NCBI RefSeq assembly: GCF_032452875.1
Contig: NC_083878.1
Coordinates: forward strand, 53,760,878 to 53,824,877
DNA length: 64,000 nt
Direction: 5' to 3'
Origin: Bos javanicus
Lineage: Eukaryota; Chordata; Mammalia; Artiodactyla; Bovidae
A program made the position numbers and the translations under genes. The notes under the pieces are model-generated. The model saw only the letters and a program-made list of their open reading frames with translations. It did not search any database and was not told the origin of the DNA. This document shows positions 23,523 to 34,934 of this stretch, in pieces (within the stretch, counting starts at the first letter, position 1; every line of letters begins with the position of its first letter).

Positions 23523-23742
23523 TAATAGTAGTAGTATTAGTGGTAGTTGCTCAGTTGTGTCCAACTCTTTGGACCCCGTGGGCTATAGCCTACCAAGCTC
23601 CTCTCTACATGGAATTCTCCAGACAAGAATACTGGAGTGGGTTGCCGTTCTTTTCTCCAGGGAATCCTCCCTACCCAGGGATTGAACTCAGGTCTCCAGC
23701 ATTACAGTCAGATTCTTTACCACTGTGCCACATGGGAAGCCC
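23523..23742 (-). mobile_element. Bov-tA SINE with 8-bp target-site duplication
   Basis: Full-length minus-strand Bov-tA bracketed by CAACATAG (23515-23522 and 23743-23750). The tail is preceded by AGT-rich simple sequence. The head ends CCACATGGGAAGCCC. Confidence 0.93.
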
Positions 23743-23750
23743 CAACATAG

Positions 23751-24199
23751 GTTATCATTTATTTAACTAGAACAGGAGGTAGTATTGTTTCTATGACAGA
23801 AAACAGAACTGGAAATCAGCTGTTTTGGGATTCTACTCCTAACTGTACCAGAAATTGACCCTGATACTAGTTATAATGTTTTATTTATGTATTTACTTGT
23901 AAATTATAAACTTTATAAGCTTTATTAAACTTTATAAACTTATTTAAATTTTAGTGAATTAGTTTCCTCATCTTTAACTAATGACTTCAATATAACTACC
24001 TCTTAAGATGACATTTCTACCTAAATTCCCTTCAATGCAATATGGTTTTGGGGCACTGAATTCCCATTTCATCAATGTCAAAATATGCCAAAAGATAGAT
24101 TTACATTATGTAAATGAACACATTACAAAATATCAGCAGACTAAGTCACATAGAAATTATTTCTATGATCAAGATTATGCAAAATCTACACTCATTTAA
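23751..24199. other. AT-rich non-coding DNA
   Basis: No gene. A TTTATAAACTT-rich low-complexity tract spans about 23880-23960. Confidence 0.5.
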
Positions 24200-24392
24200 A
24201 GTGTTAGTCATTCAGTCACATCCGACACTTTGCGACCACGTGGACTATAGCCTGCCAGGTTCCTCTGTCCATAGAACTCTCAGCAAGAATATTGGAGTGG
24301 GTTGCCATTTCCTTCTCCAGGGGATCTTCCTGACTCAGGGATTTAGTCCAGGTCTCCTTTATTGCAGACAGATTCTTTACTGTCTGAGTCAT
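24200..24392 (-). mobile_element. Bov-tA SINE abutting a BovB tail
   Basis: Minus-strand Bov-tA (tail GTGTTAGTCATTCAGTCAC at the left) whose tRNA-like head (CTGTCTGAGTCATCC) stops exactly where the next BovB's CAGTTCAG tail begins, with no spacer. Confidence 0.92.
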
Positions 24393-24845
24393 CCTTCAGT
24401 TCAGTTCAGTTCAGTCACTCAGTCGTATCCAACTCTGCAACTCCATGAATCGCAGCACGCCAGGCCTCCAGTCCATCACCAACTCCCGGAGTTCACTCAA
24501 ACTCACGTCCATTGAGTCGGTGATGTATGGCTCCCGACAGTGATGCCATCCAGCCATTTCATCCTCTTTCGTCCCCTTTTCCTCCTGTCCCAAATCCCAC
24601 CCAGCATCAGAGTCTTTTCCAATGAGTCAACGCTTCGCATGAGGTGGCCAAAGTACCAGAGCTTCAGCTTTAACATCATTCCCTCCAAAGAACACCCAGG
24701 GCTGATCTCCTTCAGAATGGACTGGTTGGATCTCCTTGCAGTCCAAGGGACTCTCAGGAGTCTTCTCCAACACCACAGTTCAAAAGCATCAATTCTTGGG
24801 CACTCAGCTTTCTTCACAGTCCAACTCTCACATCCATACATACAC
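24393..24845 (-). mobile_element. BovB LINE 3' fragment
   Basis: Minus-strand BovB 3' ~450 bases with a (CAGTT)n-type tail. About 20 bases near 24523-24542 (TATGGCTCCCGACAG, then a repeated TGATG) interrupt the usual GTGATGCCATCC segment. The frame 24886-24503 encodes the GCESWTVKKAE to RRSNQSILKEISPG block. It is truncated near 24845. Confidence 0.93.
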
Positions 24846-26784
24846 CCCAGCAAAGTCAAAGTAAGCATGAATCTTCTCTGACCCACCTGATAAGTGGATT
24901 TACAAGGAATTCATAAAATTCATTCTTAATAGTGTACAAATTCTGAATGACTAAATGTAAACTGAAAATAATCTAGGCCCAGAAGGGACAAGCCACTAGT
25001 CCAAATAAGAGTTGAGGGAAAGTATTGTCTGTTTCCTATTTTCCTGAGTATACAGGAATTTGTTTACATTGTAGTACAGTCTAAGAACCTTGAAAAAATA
25101 CACACAAGGTTTTTCCTCTTAAACTAGCTTCCCGATACTTGATATTATACTTGACCTTAAAATAAACAGAGATCAAAATCAGAATAAATTTAGCTCTCTG
25201 GTTTTGCCTCCCAAATACATTTCTCATCCTGTCTCTTTTCTTTGCACTCAGCTCTTCTCCATCTAACACAATTTATTTTTTTCTCTGCACTTAGAATGAC
25301 TGCCTTTTCTTTTAAACCACTGTACTCTGTAATGATCTTTCTAAAACCATGGTTCCCTTTCTACTGCCCCACTATATTTGAATTTGTAATCAAGCCATTT
25401 ACCTCTACCCTCTTCATCGTGGTTACTGTTCTTTAATTTCTTCCTCCCTTCTCTTGTAATTTATTTACATTTGCAATTTCATTATGAGTTGTTCAAGTTC
25501 TTCAGGACACTTGTTTATATTAAAGACGTTTTATCTAATTATACTATGTGGCACAACTTGCCTATTCACTCAAGCTCTTTTATGATAATTGTTGATTTAT
25601 TCTCCATTAAGCAACTGGTATTGTTTCAAGATTGCGTATTACAGACTTTATAAATTATGCTGAGAAAAGTGATAGCCAGGATAATCAGGAGACCTAGGTT
25701 TTATTCCAAGTTTTTACATCACAGATTATTTTGGTGTCTTGTTTTTTTTTCAAATTCACTTTAACAACACTTAATACATATAATGAACCAAGCCCTAACT
25801 TAGAGTTTAGGATACAAAGATAAAATATCTATCTGTTCCCTGAACTAATGCCACCGCATTGTAGAAAGGATGCCAGCATAATGCAAAAGAACAATGATGG
25901 AGTCATGTGCTGAGTACTACATTTGCACACAAAAGGAACAGACTTTTCTATCTTCAGGCAGAAAGACACTTAGAGACTAGGATACAAATGACCTGAGGAT
26001 TGTAAATGAGCAGTAATTTTCTAAGCAAAAGGGAGGAAGGTGTCAGATAAGCTAGGATAGACAATAATAAGTGCATGGAATGAGGAGAGCTAGCTGCAAT
26101 TTCTTGTCAAGATGAAAAAAAAATAGTATATGTTGGTGGCTCCTCTCTCAGTCAACTCTAGTGAAACTAAAGAAGGAAAACAGAAGCTTATATTTAACAA
26201 ACTATATAAGTTAAAGAAAAACAACAACAACAACAAAAAAAAAAAACAGTTGAGTGCTGCCCTGACTTAGTAAATATTCTGAAGTTGAGATGGAAAGGCA
26301 TGTCTGTAGCTAAGTTCTAGAGGAAAGAGTAGAAGTGGGGATTGGAGGAAAACAGGCAAGTTCAGCTCTTACAGCTCCTGGACTTGCCTTAGAAGATTCA
26401 GTGCAGGTTACACTTTCACACGAATATCATTAGGAACAGTCCAGATAGTCCTTTGGATTGGATAGGATTAAAGTCTTACAAAAGTGTTATGGAGGGAAAG
26501 AATTAAAGTCAGCTATTCTTGATGTCCTTCTCCACCCCTTCCTCCCAGGCACACAGCTCATGTCAAGAAATACTTCAGATTTTTTCCTGTAGACCATGAT
26601 CTACTTAGCTCCTTGCAGTTTGCTATTTTCTGGTAGTTTAACCCCTTTACCAGAGGCATTCTTCCTTACATGCCTAGGCTTCTCTGTCCTAAATTTCATA
26701 CCATTCTTTATCTTTTCATTCACCTAGAGGGACCAAGATTGATGTTTGATTTTCTGCCTTTCTCTGTCACAGAGCAGAAGTTAC
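24846..26784. other. Unique DNA, no gene
   Basis: About 1.9 kb with no confident gene. A (CAA)n/A-rich stretch lies at 26218-26250. The 25760-25930 part may be an ancient, unnamed interspersed repeat. No conserved frame is seen. Confidence 0.5.
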
Positions 26785-26892
26785 TGAAATGGACACAGAA
26801 AAGTTAAATAATTTGCCTAACTATACAAGAGTAGACAGTGGTAGTGCTGGGCAATGAACCAGGGAATCCAGTTCCAAGTCTATGTTATTATA
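26785..26892 (-). mobile_element. MIR SINE, antisense
   Basis: The order GTTAAATAATTTGCCTAAC, TGGTAGTGCTGGGC and GAACCAGGGAATCCAG is the antisense MIR core and head. Confidence 0.8.
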
Positions 26893-26910
26893 GGTTCATC
26901 ACATGTATTG

Positions 26911-27135
26911 GGCTTTTCAGGTGGCATTAGTGGTAAAGAAACTGCCTGCCAATGCAGGAGACATAAGAGACACAGGTTTGATCCCTGGGTCAGGAAGATC
27001 CCCTGGAAAAGGAAATGGCAACCCACTCCAGTATTCTTGCCTGGAGAATCCCATGGACAGAAGAGCCTGGTGGGCTACAGTCCATGGGGTCACAGAGATT
27101 CAGACATGACTCAAGTGACTTAGCATGCACACACA
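26911..27135 (+). mobile_element. Bov-tA SINE, full length
   Basis: Plus-strand Bov-tA: head GGGCTTTTCAGGTGGCATTA, B-box region GGTTTGATCCCTGG, a conserved core and a CA-rich tail (GCATGCACACACACATGC). Confidence 0.96.
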
Positions 27136-30100
27136 CATGCAAACATATTAGTGTATACAGCCTATTGTATATTAAGAAAGTGAGCACATGTATATACATT
27201 AAAGTGAAGTCCCAGAGAAATGACCACTCGAGCTGTGTACTTACCACTTGGGCACACTTTGAACATCACAGTGCTTATTCTTGGCAGGGGTCTGTGAGAG
27301 CTTTTCCCTGCAATCCAGGAGAAGTGAGTGGCTACAGTAGACTTGACCCTTGGCCTCTGGGTTGGGTATCAATTTTGGAGAAAATCAGCCATATATTAAA
27401 TTCTCAGGGAATGCATATATGAGGAAAGAAATAAGCCTTCTAAAGAGTCCATGCACATAAGCCTCTTTCAGGTGCATCAAGGAATCACATGTTTAAATGT
27501 AACAAGGTGCTGTGCTCAGCATCTTTACATTATATAAATTAGGGAATTTCAGGTAAGATGCTGACATTCCCATTGGGTCCTCAGGATGAAGCATAGGCTG
27601 GGTTATAAGAAGAGAAAGTGATTTGAAGCATAAGACAGACAAATCCACTATACAACTGCACAGTAAGACAGTCTTGGTAAACAGGAAATCATCTAAAATA
27701 ACAAATCCCTACTGACTGAGGCAGAGGGCACAAAGGCTATAAAAAGAAAGATGAAAGTGGAAAGATTTGATTTTTTAAATAGAGAAATACTTGAGGCAAT
27801 GGAAGCAGAAAACATTCTAGAAAGGAAACCTTGTTGCTGAACCTGTGGGTATGAAGATGACCATTTTGGTGCAGACCTGGTCTTAGCCCAGGCCAATCAT
27901 ATTTTTCCTGACCAGCTACCTGGAGACTGTGCCAGGTTCCTGGAGAGTACAAGACTGTCATAACCTTAAAGCCTGAGTAAAAGGGAGTGGCTGAACCTCC
28001 AGAAACAATCTAGAAAAATGAAAACAAAAGGTTTTGTAAACAAATTCAGATTTTCTCAAAGTGAAGAGGAAAGCATGCCCCACTTCCACCACTGACTTCA
28101 GAGTAACAATAGTTAAAAAAAGACAGAGTTGTAGCCATGAGCTTTCATGTCTGATATCCAAATGCAAATGTACAGTGACTACTTGCTTGATTCACAATTT
28201 TTCTGTGACCAGATCATTCCACTACTGTAAATCTGATGTGTAGGGTGCAGCAACTCACTACATGTGATTCAGACATAACTTTCCTTGTTTGCTGTTGGTT
28301 CTTTTGATTCTGAAACATCAAAGCAGATTCAGGTTTTTGTTTTTTTGTTTTTTTTTCCACTTCAGTGCTATAGGTTTTGCTGGAGGTTTGTGTGGTATTT
28401 GTGTGTGGTGTGGCCCACAAAAAAGTAACCCCTCTCTAAATATGACCACCGTCCTCTTTCACCATCCCACCTTCTAGTGTTTGTTCAAGTGTTTTTCCCA
28501 GGCTGCCTACACTGAGTCACTGTTAGAACTATACACAAGAGAGAGGAGATAATTTGCAAAATATGGCTACTCTTTCCTTGCTGTCACTGAAAAGTGCCAT
28601 CCTCCCATAAAAGGATGGATGTAATGGAGACAAAAGGCCAGCATTATTGTCTTTAAGAAGGCTTTTCAAACCAAGTTTCTTTCATGGGGTTTTCCAGGAA
28701 TAAGGGCTGGCTTTGTTATAAGAATTGTGCTTCTTCCTCTTCTTTTTCTTCTCTTTTTTCTTTTGAAACAAGGAGGTCCCTGAACTGGGAAGTTACTCAA
28801 TATTCAGCTCCATTCAACCCAGCAATTACTGGACATTTTTTGTTATGTCAAATACCATGGTGGTTACTTAAAGACTAAAAATATAAAGAAAGCATAGCTA
28901 CTGCCTTTGAGATACTATCTTCTAGTAGGGGAAAGAGTGATGTAAATAATTGCAATATAAGCATAATCCATATAATGATCTTAATATAATTATTATAATA
29001 TAATCCTTATAATAGAACACATCTGGCAGGCCATGGGGCTGCAAAGAATCAGACATGACTAAGTGATTGAGCACATACATGGTATTGTCATATCTACAGA
29101 GGAAAGGATTTGATGATATCCAATATCACTGGTTTGTATACACTATTCTCTTCATCCACTCAGTGAAATTTGGTGAGGAAGTTGGATTAGCCAACTTTGT
29201 GATTGTGTCAAATTTAAACAAATTATGTATCTCTATAGCTCAGTACTGTGTTAATCTATATTAATATATAAATTTATAATAATATAATCATACTTGATTA
29301 AATAAATTCTTCAGTATAGAAAAGACTTGGGTATACTGAGGAAAATAGTATTTTTTAATTGAGAATGTCTAGTAAGGATTTTAACAAAAATGGAAAGAAG
29401 GAAAGACTGTGGTAAGTAGAGAAATGATGTGAGGTAAAGAATACTCCAAGAGGAATGAAAATTATAAATAGAAGCACAAAAGATTGTAAGTGCATATTTG
29501 AGGAACACAGAATAGTCCATATGGATGATTTATGGAAGAAAATAAAGGGAAAAGACTCTGGGCCACCTGGTGCCTAAGGAAACCTTGTTTTCTATACTCT
29601 GCCTTCCTTCCCCTTCATCCTTGCTCTCAAGTGTTTGGAAATGAACTTCTTTAAGCACCACTGTCTGTGTTGTAGTCTAGCTTCCATGAGTCACACAGTT
29701 CTCTAGTGAAGTGGCCCTTGCTAAGGGAGTCCTAGAGTTTTCTTTTGTCCTTCTTATGTCAATGCATTACATAAGGATCTTACTGGATGATGATTTGCAA
29801 GAGCAAGACAATTTGTTCTTTCCATGAGCAAAACAATCTTCTTGATTATCCTGTTGTTCAACACAATTTATTTAGAAAAAAGTATTGAGGTAGATCTATC
29901 ATCCAAAATTAAAATTTAGTCTCAGCACAAACTTTTATATTGAGCAATTACTCATCCAACAAATATTTAACTCCTTCTCTATACTAGATTGTGTTTCAGG
30001 AATAATAATATGGACAGTATAAGAGAGACATGGGACTCACATTTTAGATATCTTCAAAAAAATTTGATTGATTATTGAATTTCACCATGAGTTTGCTGAA

Positions 30101-30340
30101 ATGTTTATTTTTAGGTAACCTCTGTTTATAAACTCTCAGAAGGTTAGTATTCTGAATTATAAAGTATATTTAAGATAACCTGCTTAAAACATGAAGCTTT
30201 ACTGAGTTTTATGTTCACTATAAACACAAAATATTTTAATGTTATAGAAAGTACAATTAATATGAATTAATTATAATTAACAAGATCACTCTTGTTATAA
30301 TTAACATGAGTTATTATATTAATATACAATTAATATGAAT
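27136..30340. other. Long low-repeat tract, no gene found
   Basis: About 3.2 kb, the largest stretch here without a young repeat apart from a 50-base Bov-tA tail. The reading frames that exist (60-74 codons, several overlapping on opposite strands) show no domain, no start context and no codon pattern I would trust. The 28780-28960 part may be a very old interspersed repeat. A T-rich run lies at 28333-28358. Confidence 0.5.
29023..29073 (+). mobile_element. Bov-tA 3'-tail fragment
   Basis: Only the BovB-derived end remains: GGCCATGGGGCTGCAAAGAA followed by TCAGACATGACTAAGTGA. Extremely 5'-truncated. Confidence 0.75.
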
Positions 30341-30466
30341 TAAGAAAGGCAATGCCAAAGAATGCTCAAACTACCACACAGTTGCACTCATCCCACACGC
30401 TAGTAAAGTAATGCTCAAAATTCTCCAAGCCAGGCTTCAGCAACTTAGCAGCAGCAGTAGCAGTAC
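30341..30466 (+). mobile_element. BovB internal fragment fused to a Bov-A2-type tail
   Basis: 30341-30441 is BovB RT-region sequence in sense (AATGCTCAAACTACCACAC to CAGGCTTCAGCAA). It switches directly into CTTAGCAGCAGCAGTAGCAG, the end of Bov-A2. The normal BovB continuation is absent. See finding. Confidence 0.75.
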
Positions 30467-30579
30467 TCATATTAGGTAAAATCAGTTCAAAGCTAATTCA
30501 TGTGGCTATTGGTTGAAGGCCTTTGTTCTTTATGAAGGACTCTCCATAAGGCTGGTCATGACATGATTTCTTCTAGAGA

Positions 30580-30787
30580 AAATCATCAGATAAAGAGAGA
30601 AAAGAAGAAAGAACTTAAGAGAGAACTCACAGTCTTTTCTATAACCTCCTTTCGGAAATGACATGGCACCACTCGTACCATATGCTGTTTATTGATCACA
30701 AAGACCAATTCCAGTATGATGTTCAAGGGTACTGCACACAAATGAGTATTTCAAAAGGTAAGGATCATCTTAGAGGATACTTACCAG
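30580..30787 (-). mobile_element. MaLR/ERVL-type LTR fragment, antisense
   Basis: The order AGTCTTTTCTATAACCTC, then GGAAATGACATGGCACCAC, then GATCATCTTAGAGGATACTTA, matches the antisense middle and 5' part of an old mammalian LTR. A Bov-tA follows directly. Subfamily not assigned. Confidence 0.5.
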
Positions 30788-30990
30788 GTTTGGCTTCCCT
30801 GTGAAAGAATCCACCTGCAATGTGGAAGACCTGGGTTCAATCTCTGGGTTGGCAGGATCCTCTGGAGGAGGGCATGGCAACAAACTCCAGTACTCTTGCC
30901 TGGAGAATCCCATGGACAGAGGAGCCTGGTGGGCTACAGTCCATGCGGTGGCAAAGAGTCAGACATGACTGAGTGACTAAGCACAGCAGA
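30788..30990 (+). mobile_element. Bov-tA SINE
   Basis: Plus-strand copy: GGCTTCCCTGTGAAAGAATC head, with part of the A-box region deleted, conserved core and a GACTGAGTGACTAAGCAC tail. Confidence 0.94.
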
Positions 30991-31215
30991 TTTCGTGAAC
31001 AGCCAAGGTATTGAAAAGAGGGGGACAGGGTTAGAGACGGAGATTTGAATATTTTTAGCAGATGGGTAGCAGCTGAAGTGCTGGGAGGAAACAAGAGGTC
31101 TAAGTCAGAGTTGTAGACCTATCATTGTCCTAGGAGTACATGTGGGTCACATTCAGCATCGAGATCAGCCTGGATGGGTAGGAGTGGGAGGGCAGCACTT
31201 AATTTCCAAAATCGT

Positions 31216-31421
31216 TGTATGTGTGTGCTCAATCGCTCAGTCACATTCAACACTTCATGACCTCATGGACTGTAACCTGCCAGGATCCTCTACTCATGGG
31301 ATTTCCCAGGCAAGAATATTGGAGTAGATAGCCATTTCCTTCTCCAGGGGATCTTCCTGACCCAGAGATTGAACCCACGTCTTCTGCATTGCAGGAGGGT
31401 TCTTTACTACTGAGCCACCTA
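31216..31421 (-). mobile_element. Bov-tA SINE, full length
   Basis: Minus-strand copy from GTGTGTGCTCAATCGCTCAG to the tRNA-like head TACTGAGCCACC. Moderately diverged. Confidence 0.94.
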
Positions 31422-32249
31422 ATCTTTGTTATCATTTAAAAAGGCACTTCCAGAGATTCTGTGTGAACTTATCCCACCTACATATGCTATTTCCTTTGAG
31501 AGTCACTGCTATACTCACTGATTTGTTTATGCAACAAATATTTTTTTGAGAACATAATAATACATATATCATACATTGTCAGAAGTTTAGTGTGTGAGAG
31601 ACTTAATCTTTGTCATTATGAAAGAGATGAATCATAAATAAAATATTTCTTATGAAGAGCATTTGGGTGAAAGTAGAGACAATAACCCCTGAAAGAGACT
31701 GAAAAGTTTCTAGAAAACGAAAAAAGTAGATTTCATAAATCAAATGAATAGAGAATTTTATGATGAAAAATTTAGGTAACAAAATTTACAGTGGGACTTA
31801 AATAATAATAAATATAATTTAAAAAGTAACAAAGAATTAATAAAAGATAGGAAGCAAATTAATGTGAAAAATATTTTAAGTATCTGTTTATTACCAGGAC
31901 TATAAAGGACAACTATTTTTAACATTCTCAACAGCTGGTCATTGCTTATTTGAAACTGTTTAACATTGATTCATTTTCCAAGATATGTAAATACATATCA
32001 TCTTTGATAAAGCTAGGCCTATGCAAAATTTTAAAACATGGAGTTAATTTCGAGTGTCTATCTTTTCCTGTTAGTAGCAAGCTTCTTTATTCTTTAAATT
32101 TTATTAACTCCTTTAAAACAAAATTTTATTAAATTTGAGCCTTAGGAAAATCACTTGAATACAATGGTTCTATTGGAGAGTATTCTTCTAAGACATAGCA
32201 TTTTCTTAATTTAGCCAGTTGCATTCAGTAGTAATTTATTGATATTACT
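31422..32249. other. AT-rich non-coding DNA
   Basis: No gene. Possibly very old repeat debris around 31500-31640. Otherwise A/T-rich, with AATAATAAATATAA near 31800. Confidence 0.5.
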
Positions 32250-32465
32250 TAGTTTCTTCCACATTTCATGTCCCATCTATCAGCAAATCTTGCCAGCTTT
32301 ACCATTGCACTCATGTTTTTACCACTTTTCATAATCACCAACAAAAACACTCTGGTTCAAACCTCTGTCAGCTCTCACCTGAATTATTACAAAAATCTCT
32401 TAACTCTTCACCATGACTCTTTTTCCCAACTCCAGCCCCTTCTCAGGGATAGGTTCAGCTTAAGT
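32250..32465 (+). mobile_element. L2 LINE fragment
   Basis: Sense L2 segment: the phrase CTCACCTGAATTATTACAAA corresponds to the L2 block that is usually followed by CTCTTAACT. A decayed non-coding relic. Confidence 0.6.
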
Positions 32466-33084
32466 TTTTTCTCCTCCCCTGAGATTTTGGTTGTCTTTTA
32501 GTAACAGCATGTTTTAGCTCCAGAGAAGAAAATTATTTTCTCTGGGTACATAAGTGGTATGTTGACTTATCCTTCATAGCAGTGAACTATATTTGACTTT
32601 CAGCAGATACAAAGACTGAGTCTTTTGACTTATACAAATAAGCTGTAGCAAATATATAAAACACAAAAATATTGGCCTCAATTCATCCTTATACAGTTTG
32701 AATGTAAAATATATACGTAGAACCATGTTAATCTTTAAATCCTTTTACAAGCCATGGTTCCTTCCTGTTATTAGCCATAAGTATTCCCATTGATGATAGT
32801 TTGGTTTAATTCAGGCAACCTATAATACTTAAAAAAAAAAAAACTATTTTAAAATATCTTACTAATATTTTTGCGGGGAGAAATACTATAAATGTAGTAG
32901 AGACAATAGAAATCATTATGTCTAATACATAACATAAAGTAAAACATTTAGTCCACATCTCTCCAATTAAAAAAAAAATAGGAAAATGCAATTGCACTTT
33001 CTTTTCTTTATTTTAAATGACAAGCTCTCAGCCCAAGTCATATAGCCTGAGGAGCAGGGAGCTCCATGGTGAGAAACATGAAAA
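32466..33084. other. AT-rich non-coding DNA
   Basis: Nothing recognised apart from a 12-A run at about 32830 and a 9-A run near 32971. Confidence 0.5.
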
Positions 33085-33307
33085 ATTATTTATTTATTTA
33101 TTTATTTACCCATTCATTTTTGGCTGTTCTGAGTCTTCTTGCTGCACACAGATTTTCTTTAGTTGCGGACAGTGAGGGCTACTCTTCTTTGAAGTGTACG
33201 GGCTTCTCATTGCAGTGGCCTCTCATCGCAGATCACAGTCTCTAGGAGCATGGGCTTCAGTAGTTGTGACGTACCTTAGCTGCCCCCAAACATTTGGAAT
33301 CTTTCTA

Positions 33308-34192
33308 TCAGATCAGATCAGATCAGTCGTTTAGTCGTGTCTGACTCTTTGCAACCCCATGAATCGCAGCACGCCAGGCCTCCCTGTCCATCACCAGCTC
33401 CCGGAGTTCACTCAGACTCACGTCCATCCAGTCAGTGATGCCATCCAGCCATCTCATCCTCTGTTGTCCCCTTCTCCTCTTGCCCCCAATCCCTCCCAGC
33501 ATCAGAGTCTTTTCCAATGAGTCAACTCTTCACATCAGGTGGCCAAAGTACTGGAGTTTCAGCTTTAGCATCATTCCTTCCAAAGAAATCCCAGGGCTGA
33601 TCTCCTTCAGAATGGACTGGTTGGATCTCCTTGCAGTCCAAGGGACTCTCAAGAGTCTTCTCCAACACCACAGTTCAAAAGCATCAATTCTTCGGTGCTC
33701 AGCCTTCTTCATAGTCCAACTCTCACATCCATACATGACCACAGGAAAAACCATACCCTTGACTAGATGAACCTTTGTTGGCAAAGTAATGTCTCTGCCT
33801 TTGAATATGCTATCTAGGTTGGTCATAACTTTTCTTCCAAGGAGTAAGCGTCTTTTAATTTCATGGCTGCAGTCACCATCTGTAGTGATTTTGGAGCCCA
33901 GAAAAATAAAGTCTGACACTGTTTCCACTGTTTCCCCATCTATTTCCCATGAAGTGGTGGGATTGGATGCCATGATCTTGGTTTTCTGAATGTTGAGCTT
34001 TAAGCCAACTTTTTCACTCTCCACTTTCACTTTCATCAAGAGGCTTTTGAGTTCCTCTTCACTTTCTGCCATAAGGGTGGTGTCATCTGCATATCTGAGG
34101 TTATTGATATTTCTCCCGGCAATCTTGATTCCAGCTTGTGTTTCTTCCAGTCCAGCGTTTCTCATGATGTACTCTGCATATAAGTTAAATAA
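33308..34192 (-). mobile_element. Young BovB LINE nested in the CHR SINE
   Basis: Minus-strand BovB, 885 bases, with an (AGATC)n tail at 33308 and 5' truncation at 34192 after TAAGTTAAATAA. It is among the least decayed copies: a 211-codon frame covers RT palm to C-terminus and is separated from the last ~65 codons by one stop. Confidence 0.96.
33323..34165 (-). pseudogene. BovB RT C-terminal half, one in-frame stop
   Basis: The frame from 34165 to 33530 begins MRNAGLEETQAG and includes the catalytic LRYADDTTLMA (both Asp present), the VGLKLNIQKTK block and the CESWTMKKAE block. It ends after YFGHLM at a TGA where related copies have CGA (Arg), a typical methyl-CpG decay. Downstream, 33517-33323 continues in the same phase with EKTLMLGGIG. 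The fingers and endonuclease are missing, so it cannot be active. Confidence 0.88.
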
Positions 34193-34262
34193 CCAGGATT
34201 GAATCCATGTCCCCTACATTGGCAAATGGATTCTTAATCACTGGACAACCAGGAAACTCCTG

Positions 34263-34813
34263 CGATTGCTTTTTCTACTAAGGGTAACAGTTATATTGTA
34301 CATTGCCATTATGTCAATATCAACAACTTAATTCTCAAATTTTTAAAATAGATTTGGTGAAGTTATCTTGGTACTCAAGTCTTGGAAGAGATAACTGAAA
34401 TTTCAGTACAATGGAATACATTAACACTGTGATGTGAATATGTTTATCACACCTTTTCTAGCATGAAATCTAAATAGGTTTGACCAGAAGAAAATGTACT
34501 TCACACTAATTAATTCTGTTTCCATGACAAGCACATGCATGCATTCAGGGTCCCAGAAGGCAATCTAAGGCCACCCCTAATTGCTCTCTCAGCCTGTGGA
34601 CCATATCCCCTACTCTCTCCTTCTCCCATCTCAGCTTTCCTTTCTAATATACTCACTTACCACTTCTCCACTGTGAAATCTATGCCAGTGTATCTTTATA
34701 GAAATTCCTCAAGAGATCCATGGAAGCTGGGTCACAATTTTATTTTGTTAACCTACACATGAGCCTTGTTATCTACTGTTGGTCACCCCATATAACTCTT
34801 AGTCTAGTTACAC
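34263..34813. other. Non-coding DNA
   Basis: No gene or named repeat seen. A 75-codon frame at 34535-34762 has no recognisable feature. Confidence 0.5.
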
Positions 34814-34823
34814 TAGACTTCTT

Positions 34824-34924
34824 TTCCAGGGGATCTTCCCAACCCAAGGACTGAACCCTGGTCTCCTGGGTCTCCTGGTCTCCTGGTTTCTATTTTTACT
34901 GTCTGAGTCACCATGGAAGCCCAA
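34824..34924 (-). mobile_element. Bov-tA SINE, head half, with internal tandem repeat
   Basis: Minus-strand head and middle region only, bracketed by TAGACTTCTT (34814-34823 and 34925-34934). The B-box side contains a local repeat of GGTCTCCTG (34860-34885), an expansion not seen in other copies here. Confidence 0.85.
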
Positions 34925-34934
34925 TAGACTTCTT

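Larger units (their letters stand above)
33085..34262 (-). mobile_element. CHR-type SINE split by a BovB
   Basis: Antisense cetartiodactyl tRNA-derived SINE. Its 3' part (33085-33307) shows TTTATTTATTTATTTAC, then TTGGCTGTTCTGAGTCTTC and AGTAGTTGTGACG. Its tRNA-like head resumes after the BovB (34193-34262: CCAGGATTGAATCCATGTCC, then CTTAATCACTGGACAACCAG). CHR elements are shared by whales, hippos and ruminants, so this copy predates the BovB in it. Confidence 0.88.

Noticed and set aside
27015..27422. 135-codon plus-strand frame
   Set aside because: It begins inside a Bov-tA and runs into unique DNA with no domain. A SINE-initiated chance frame.
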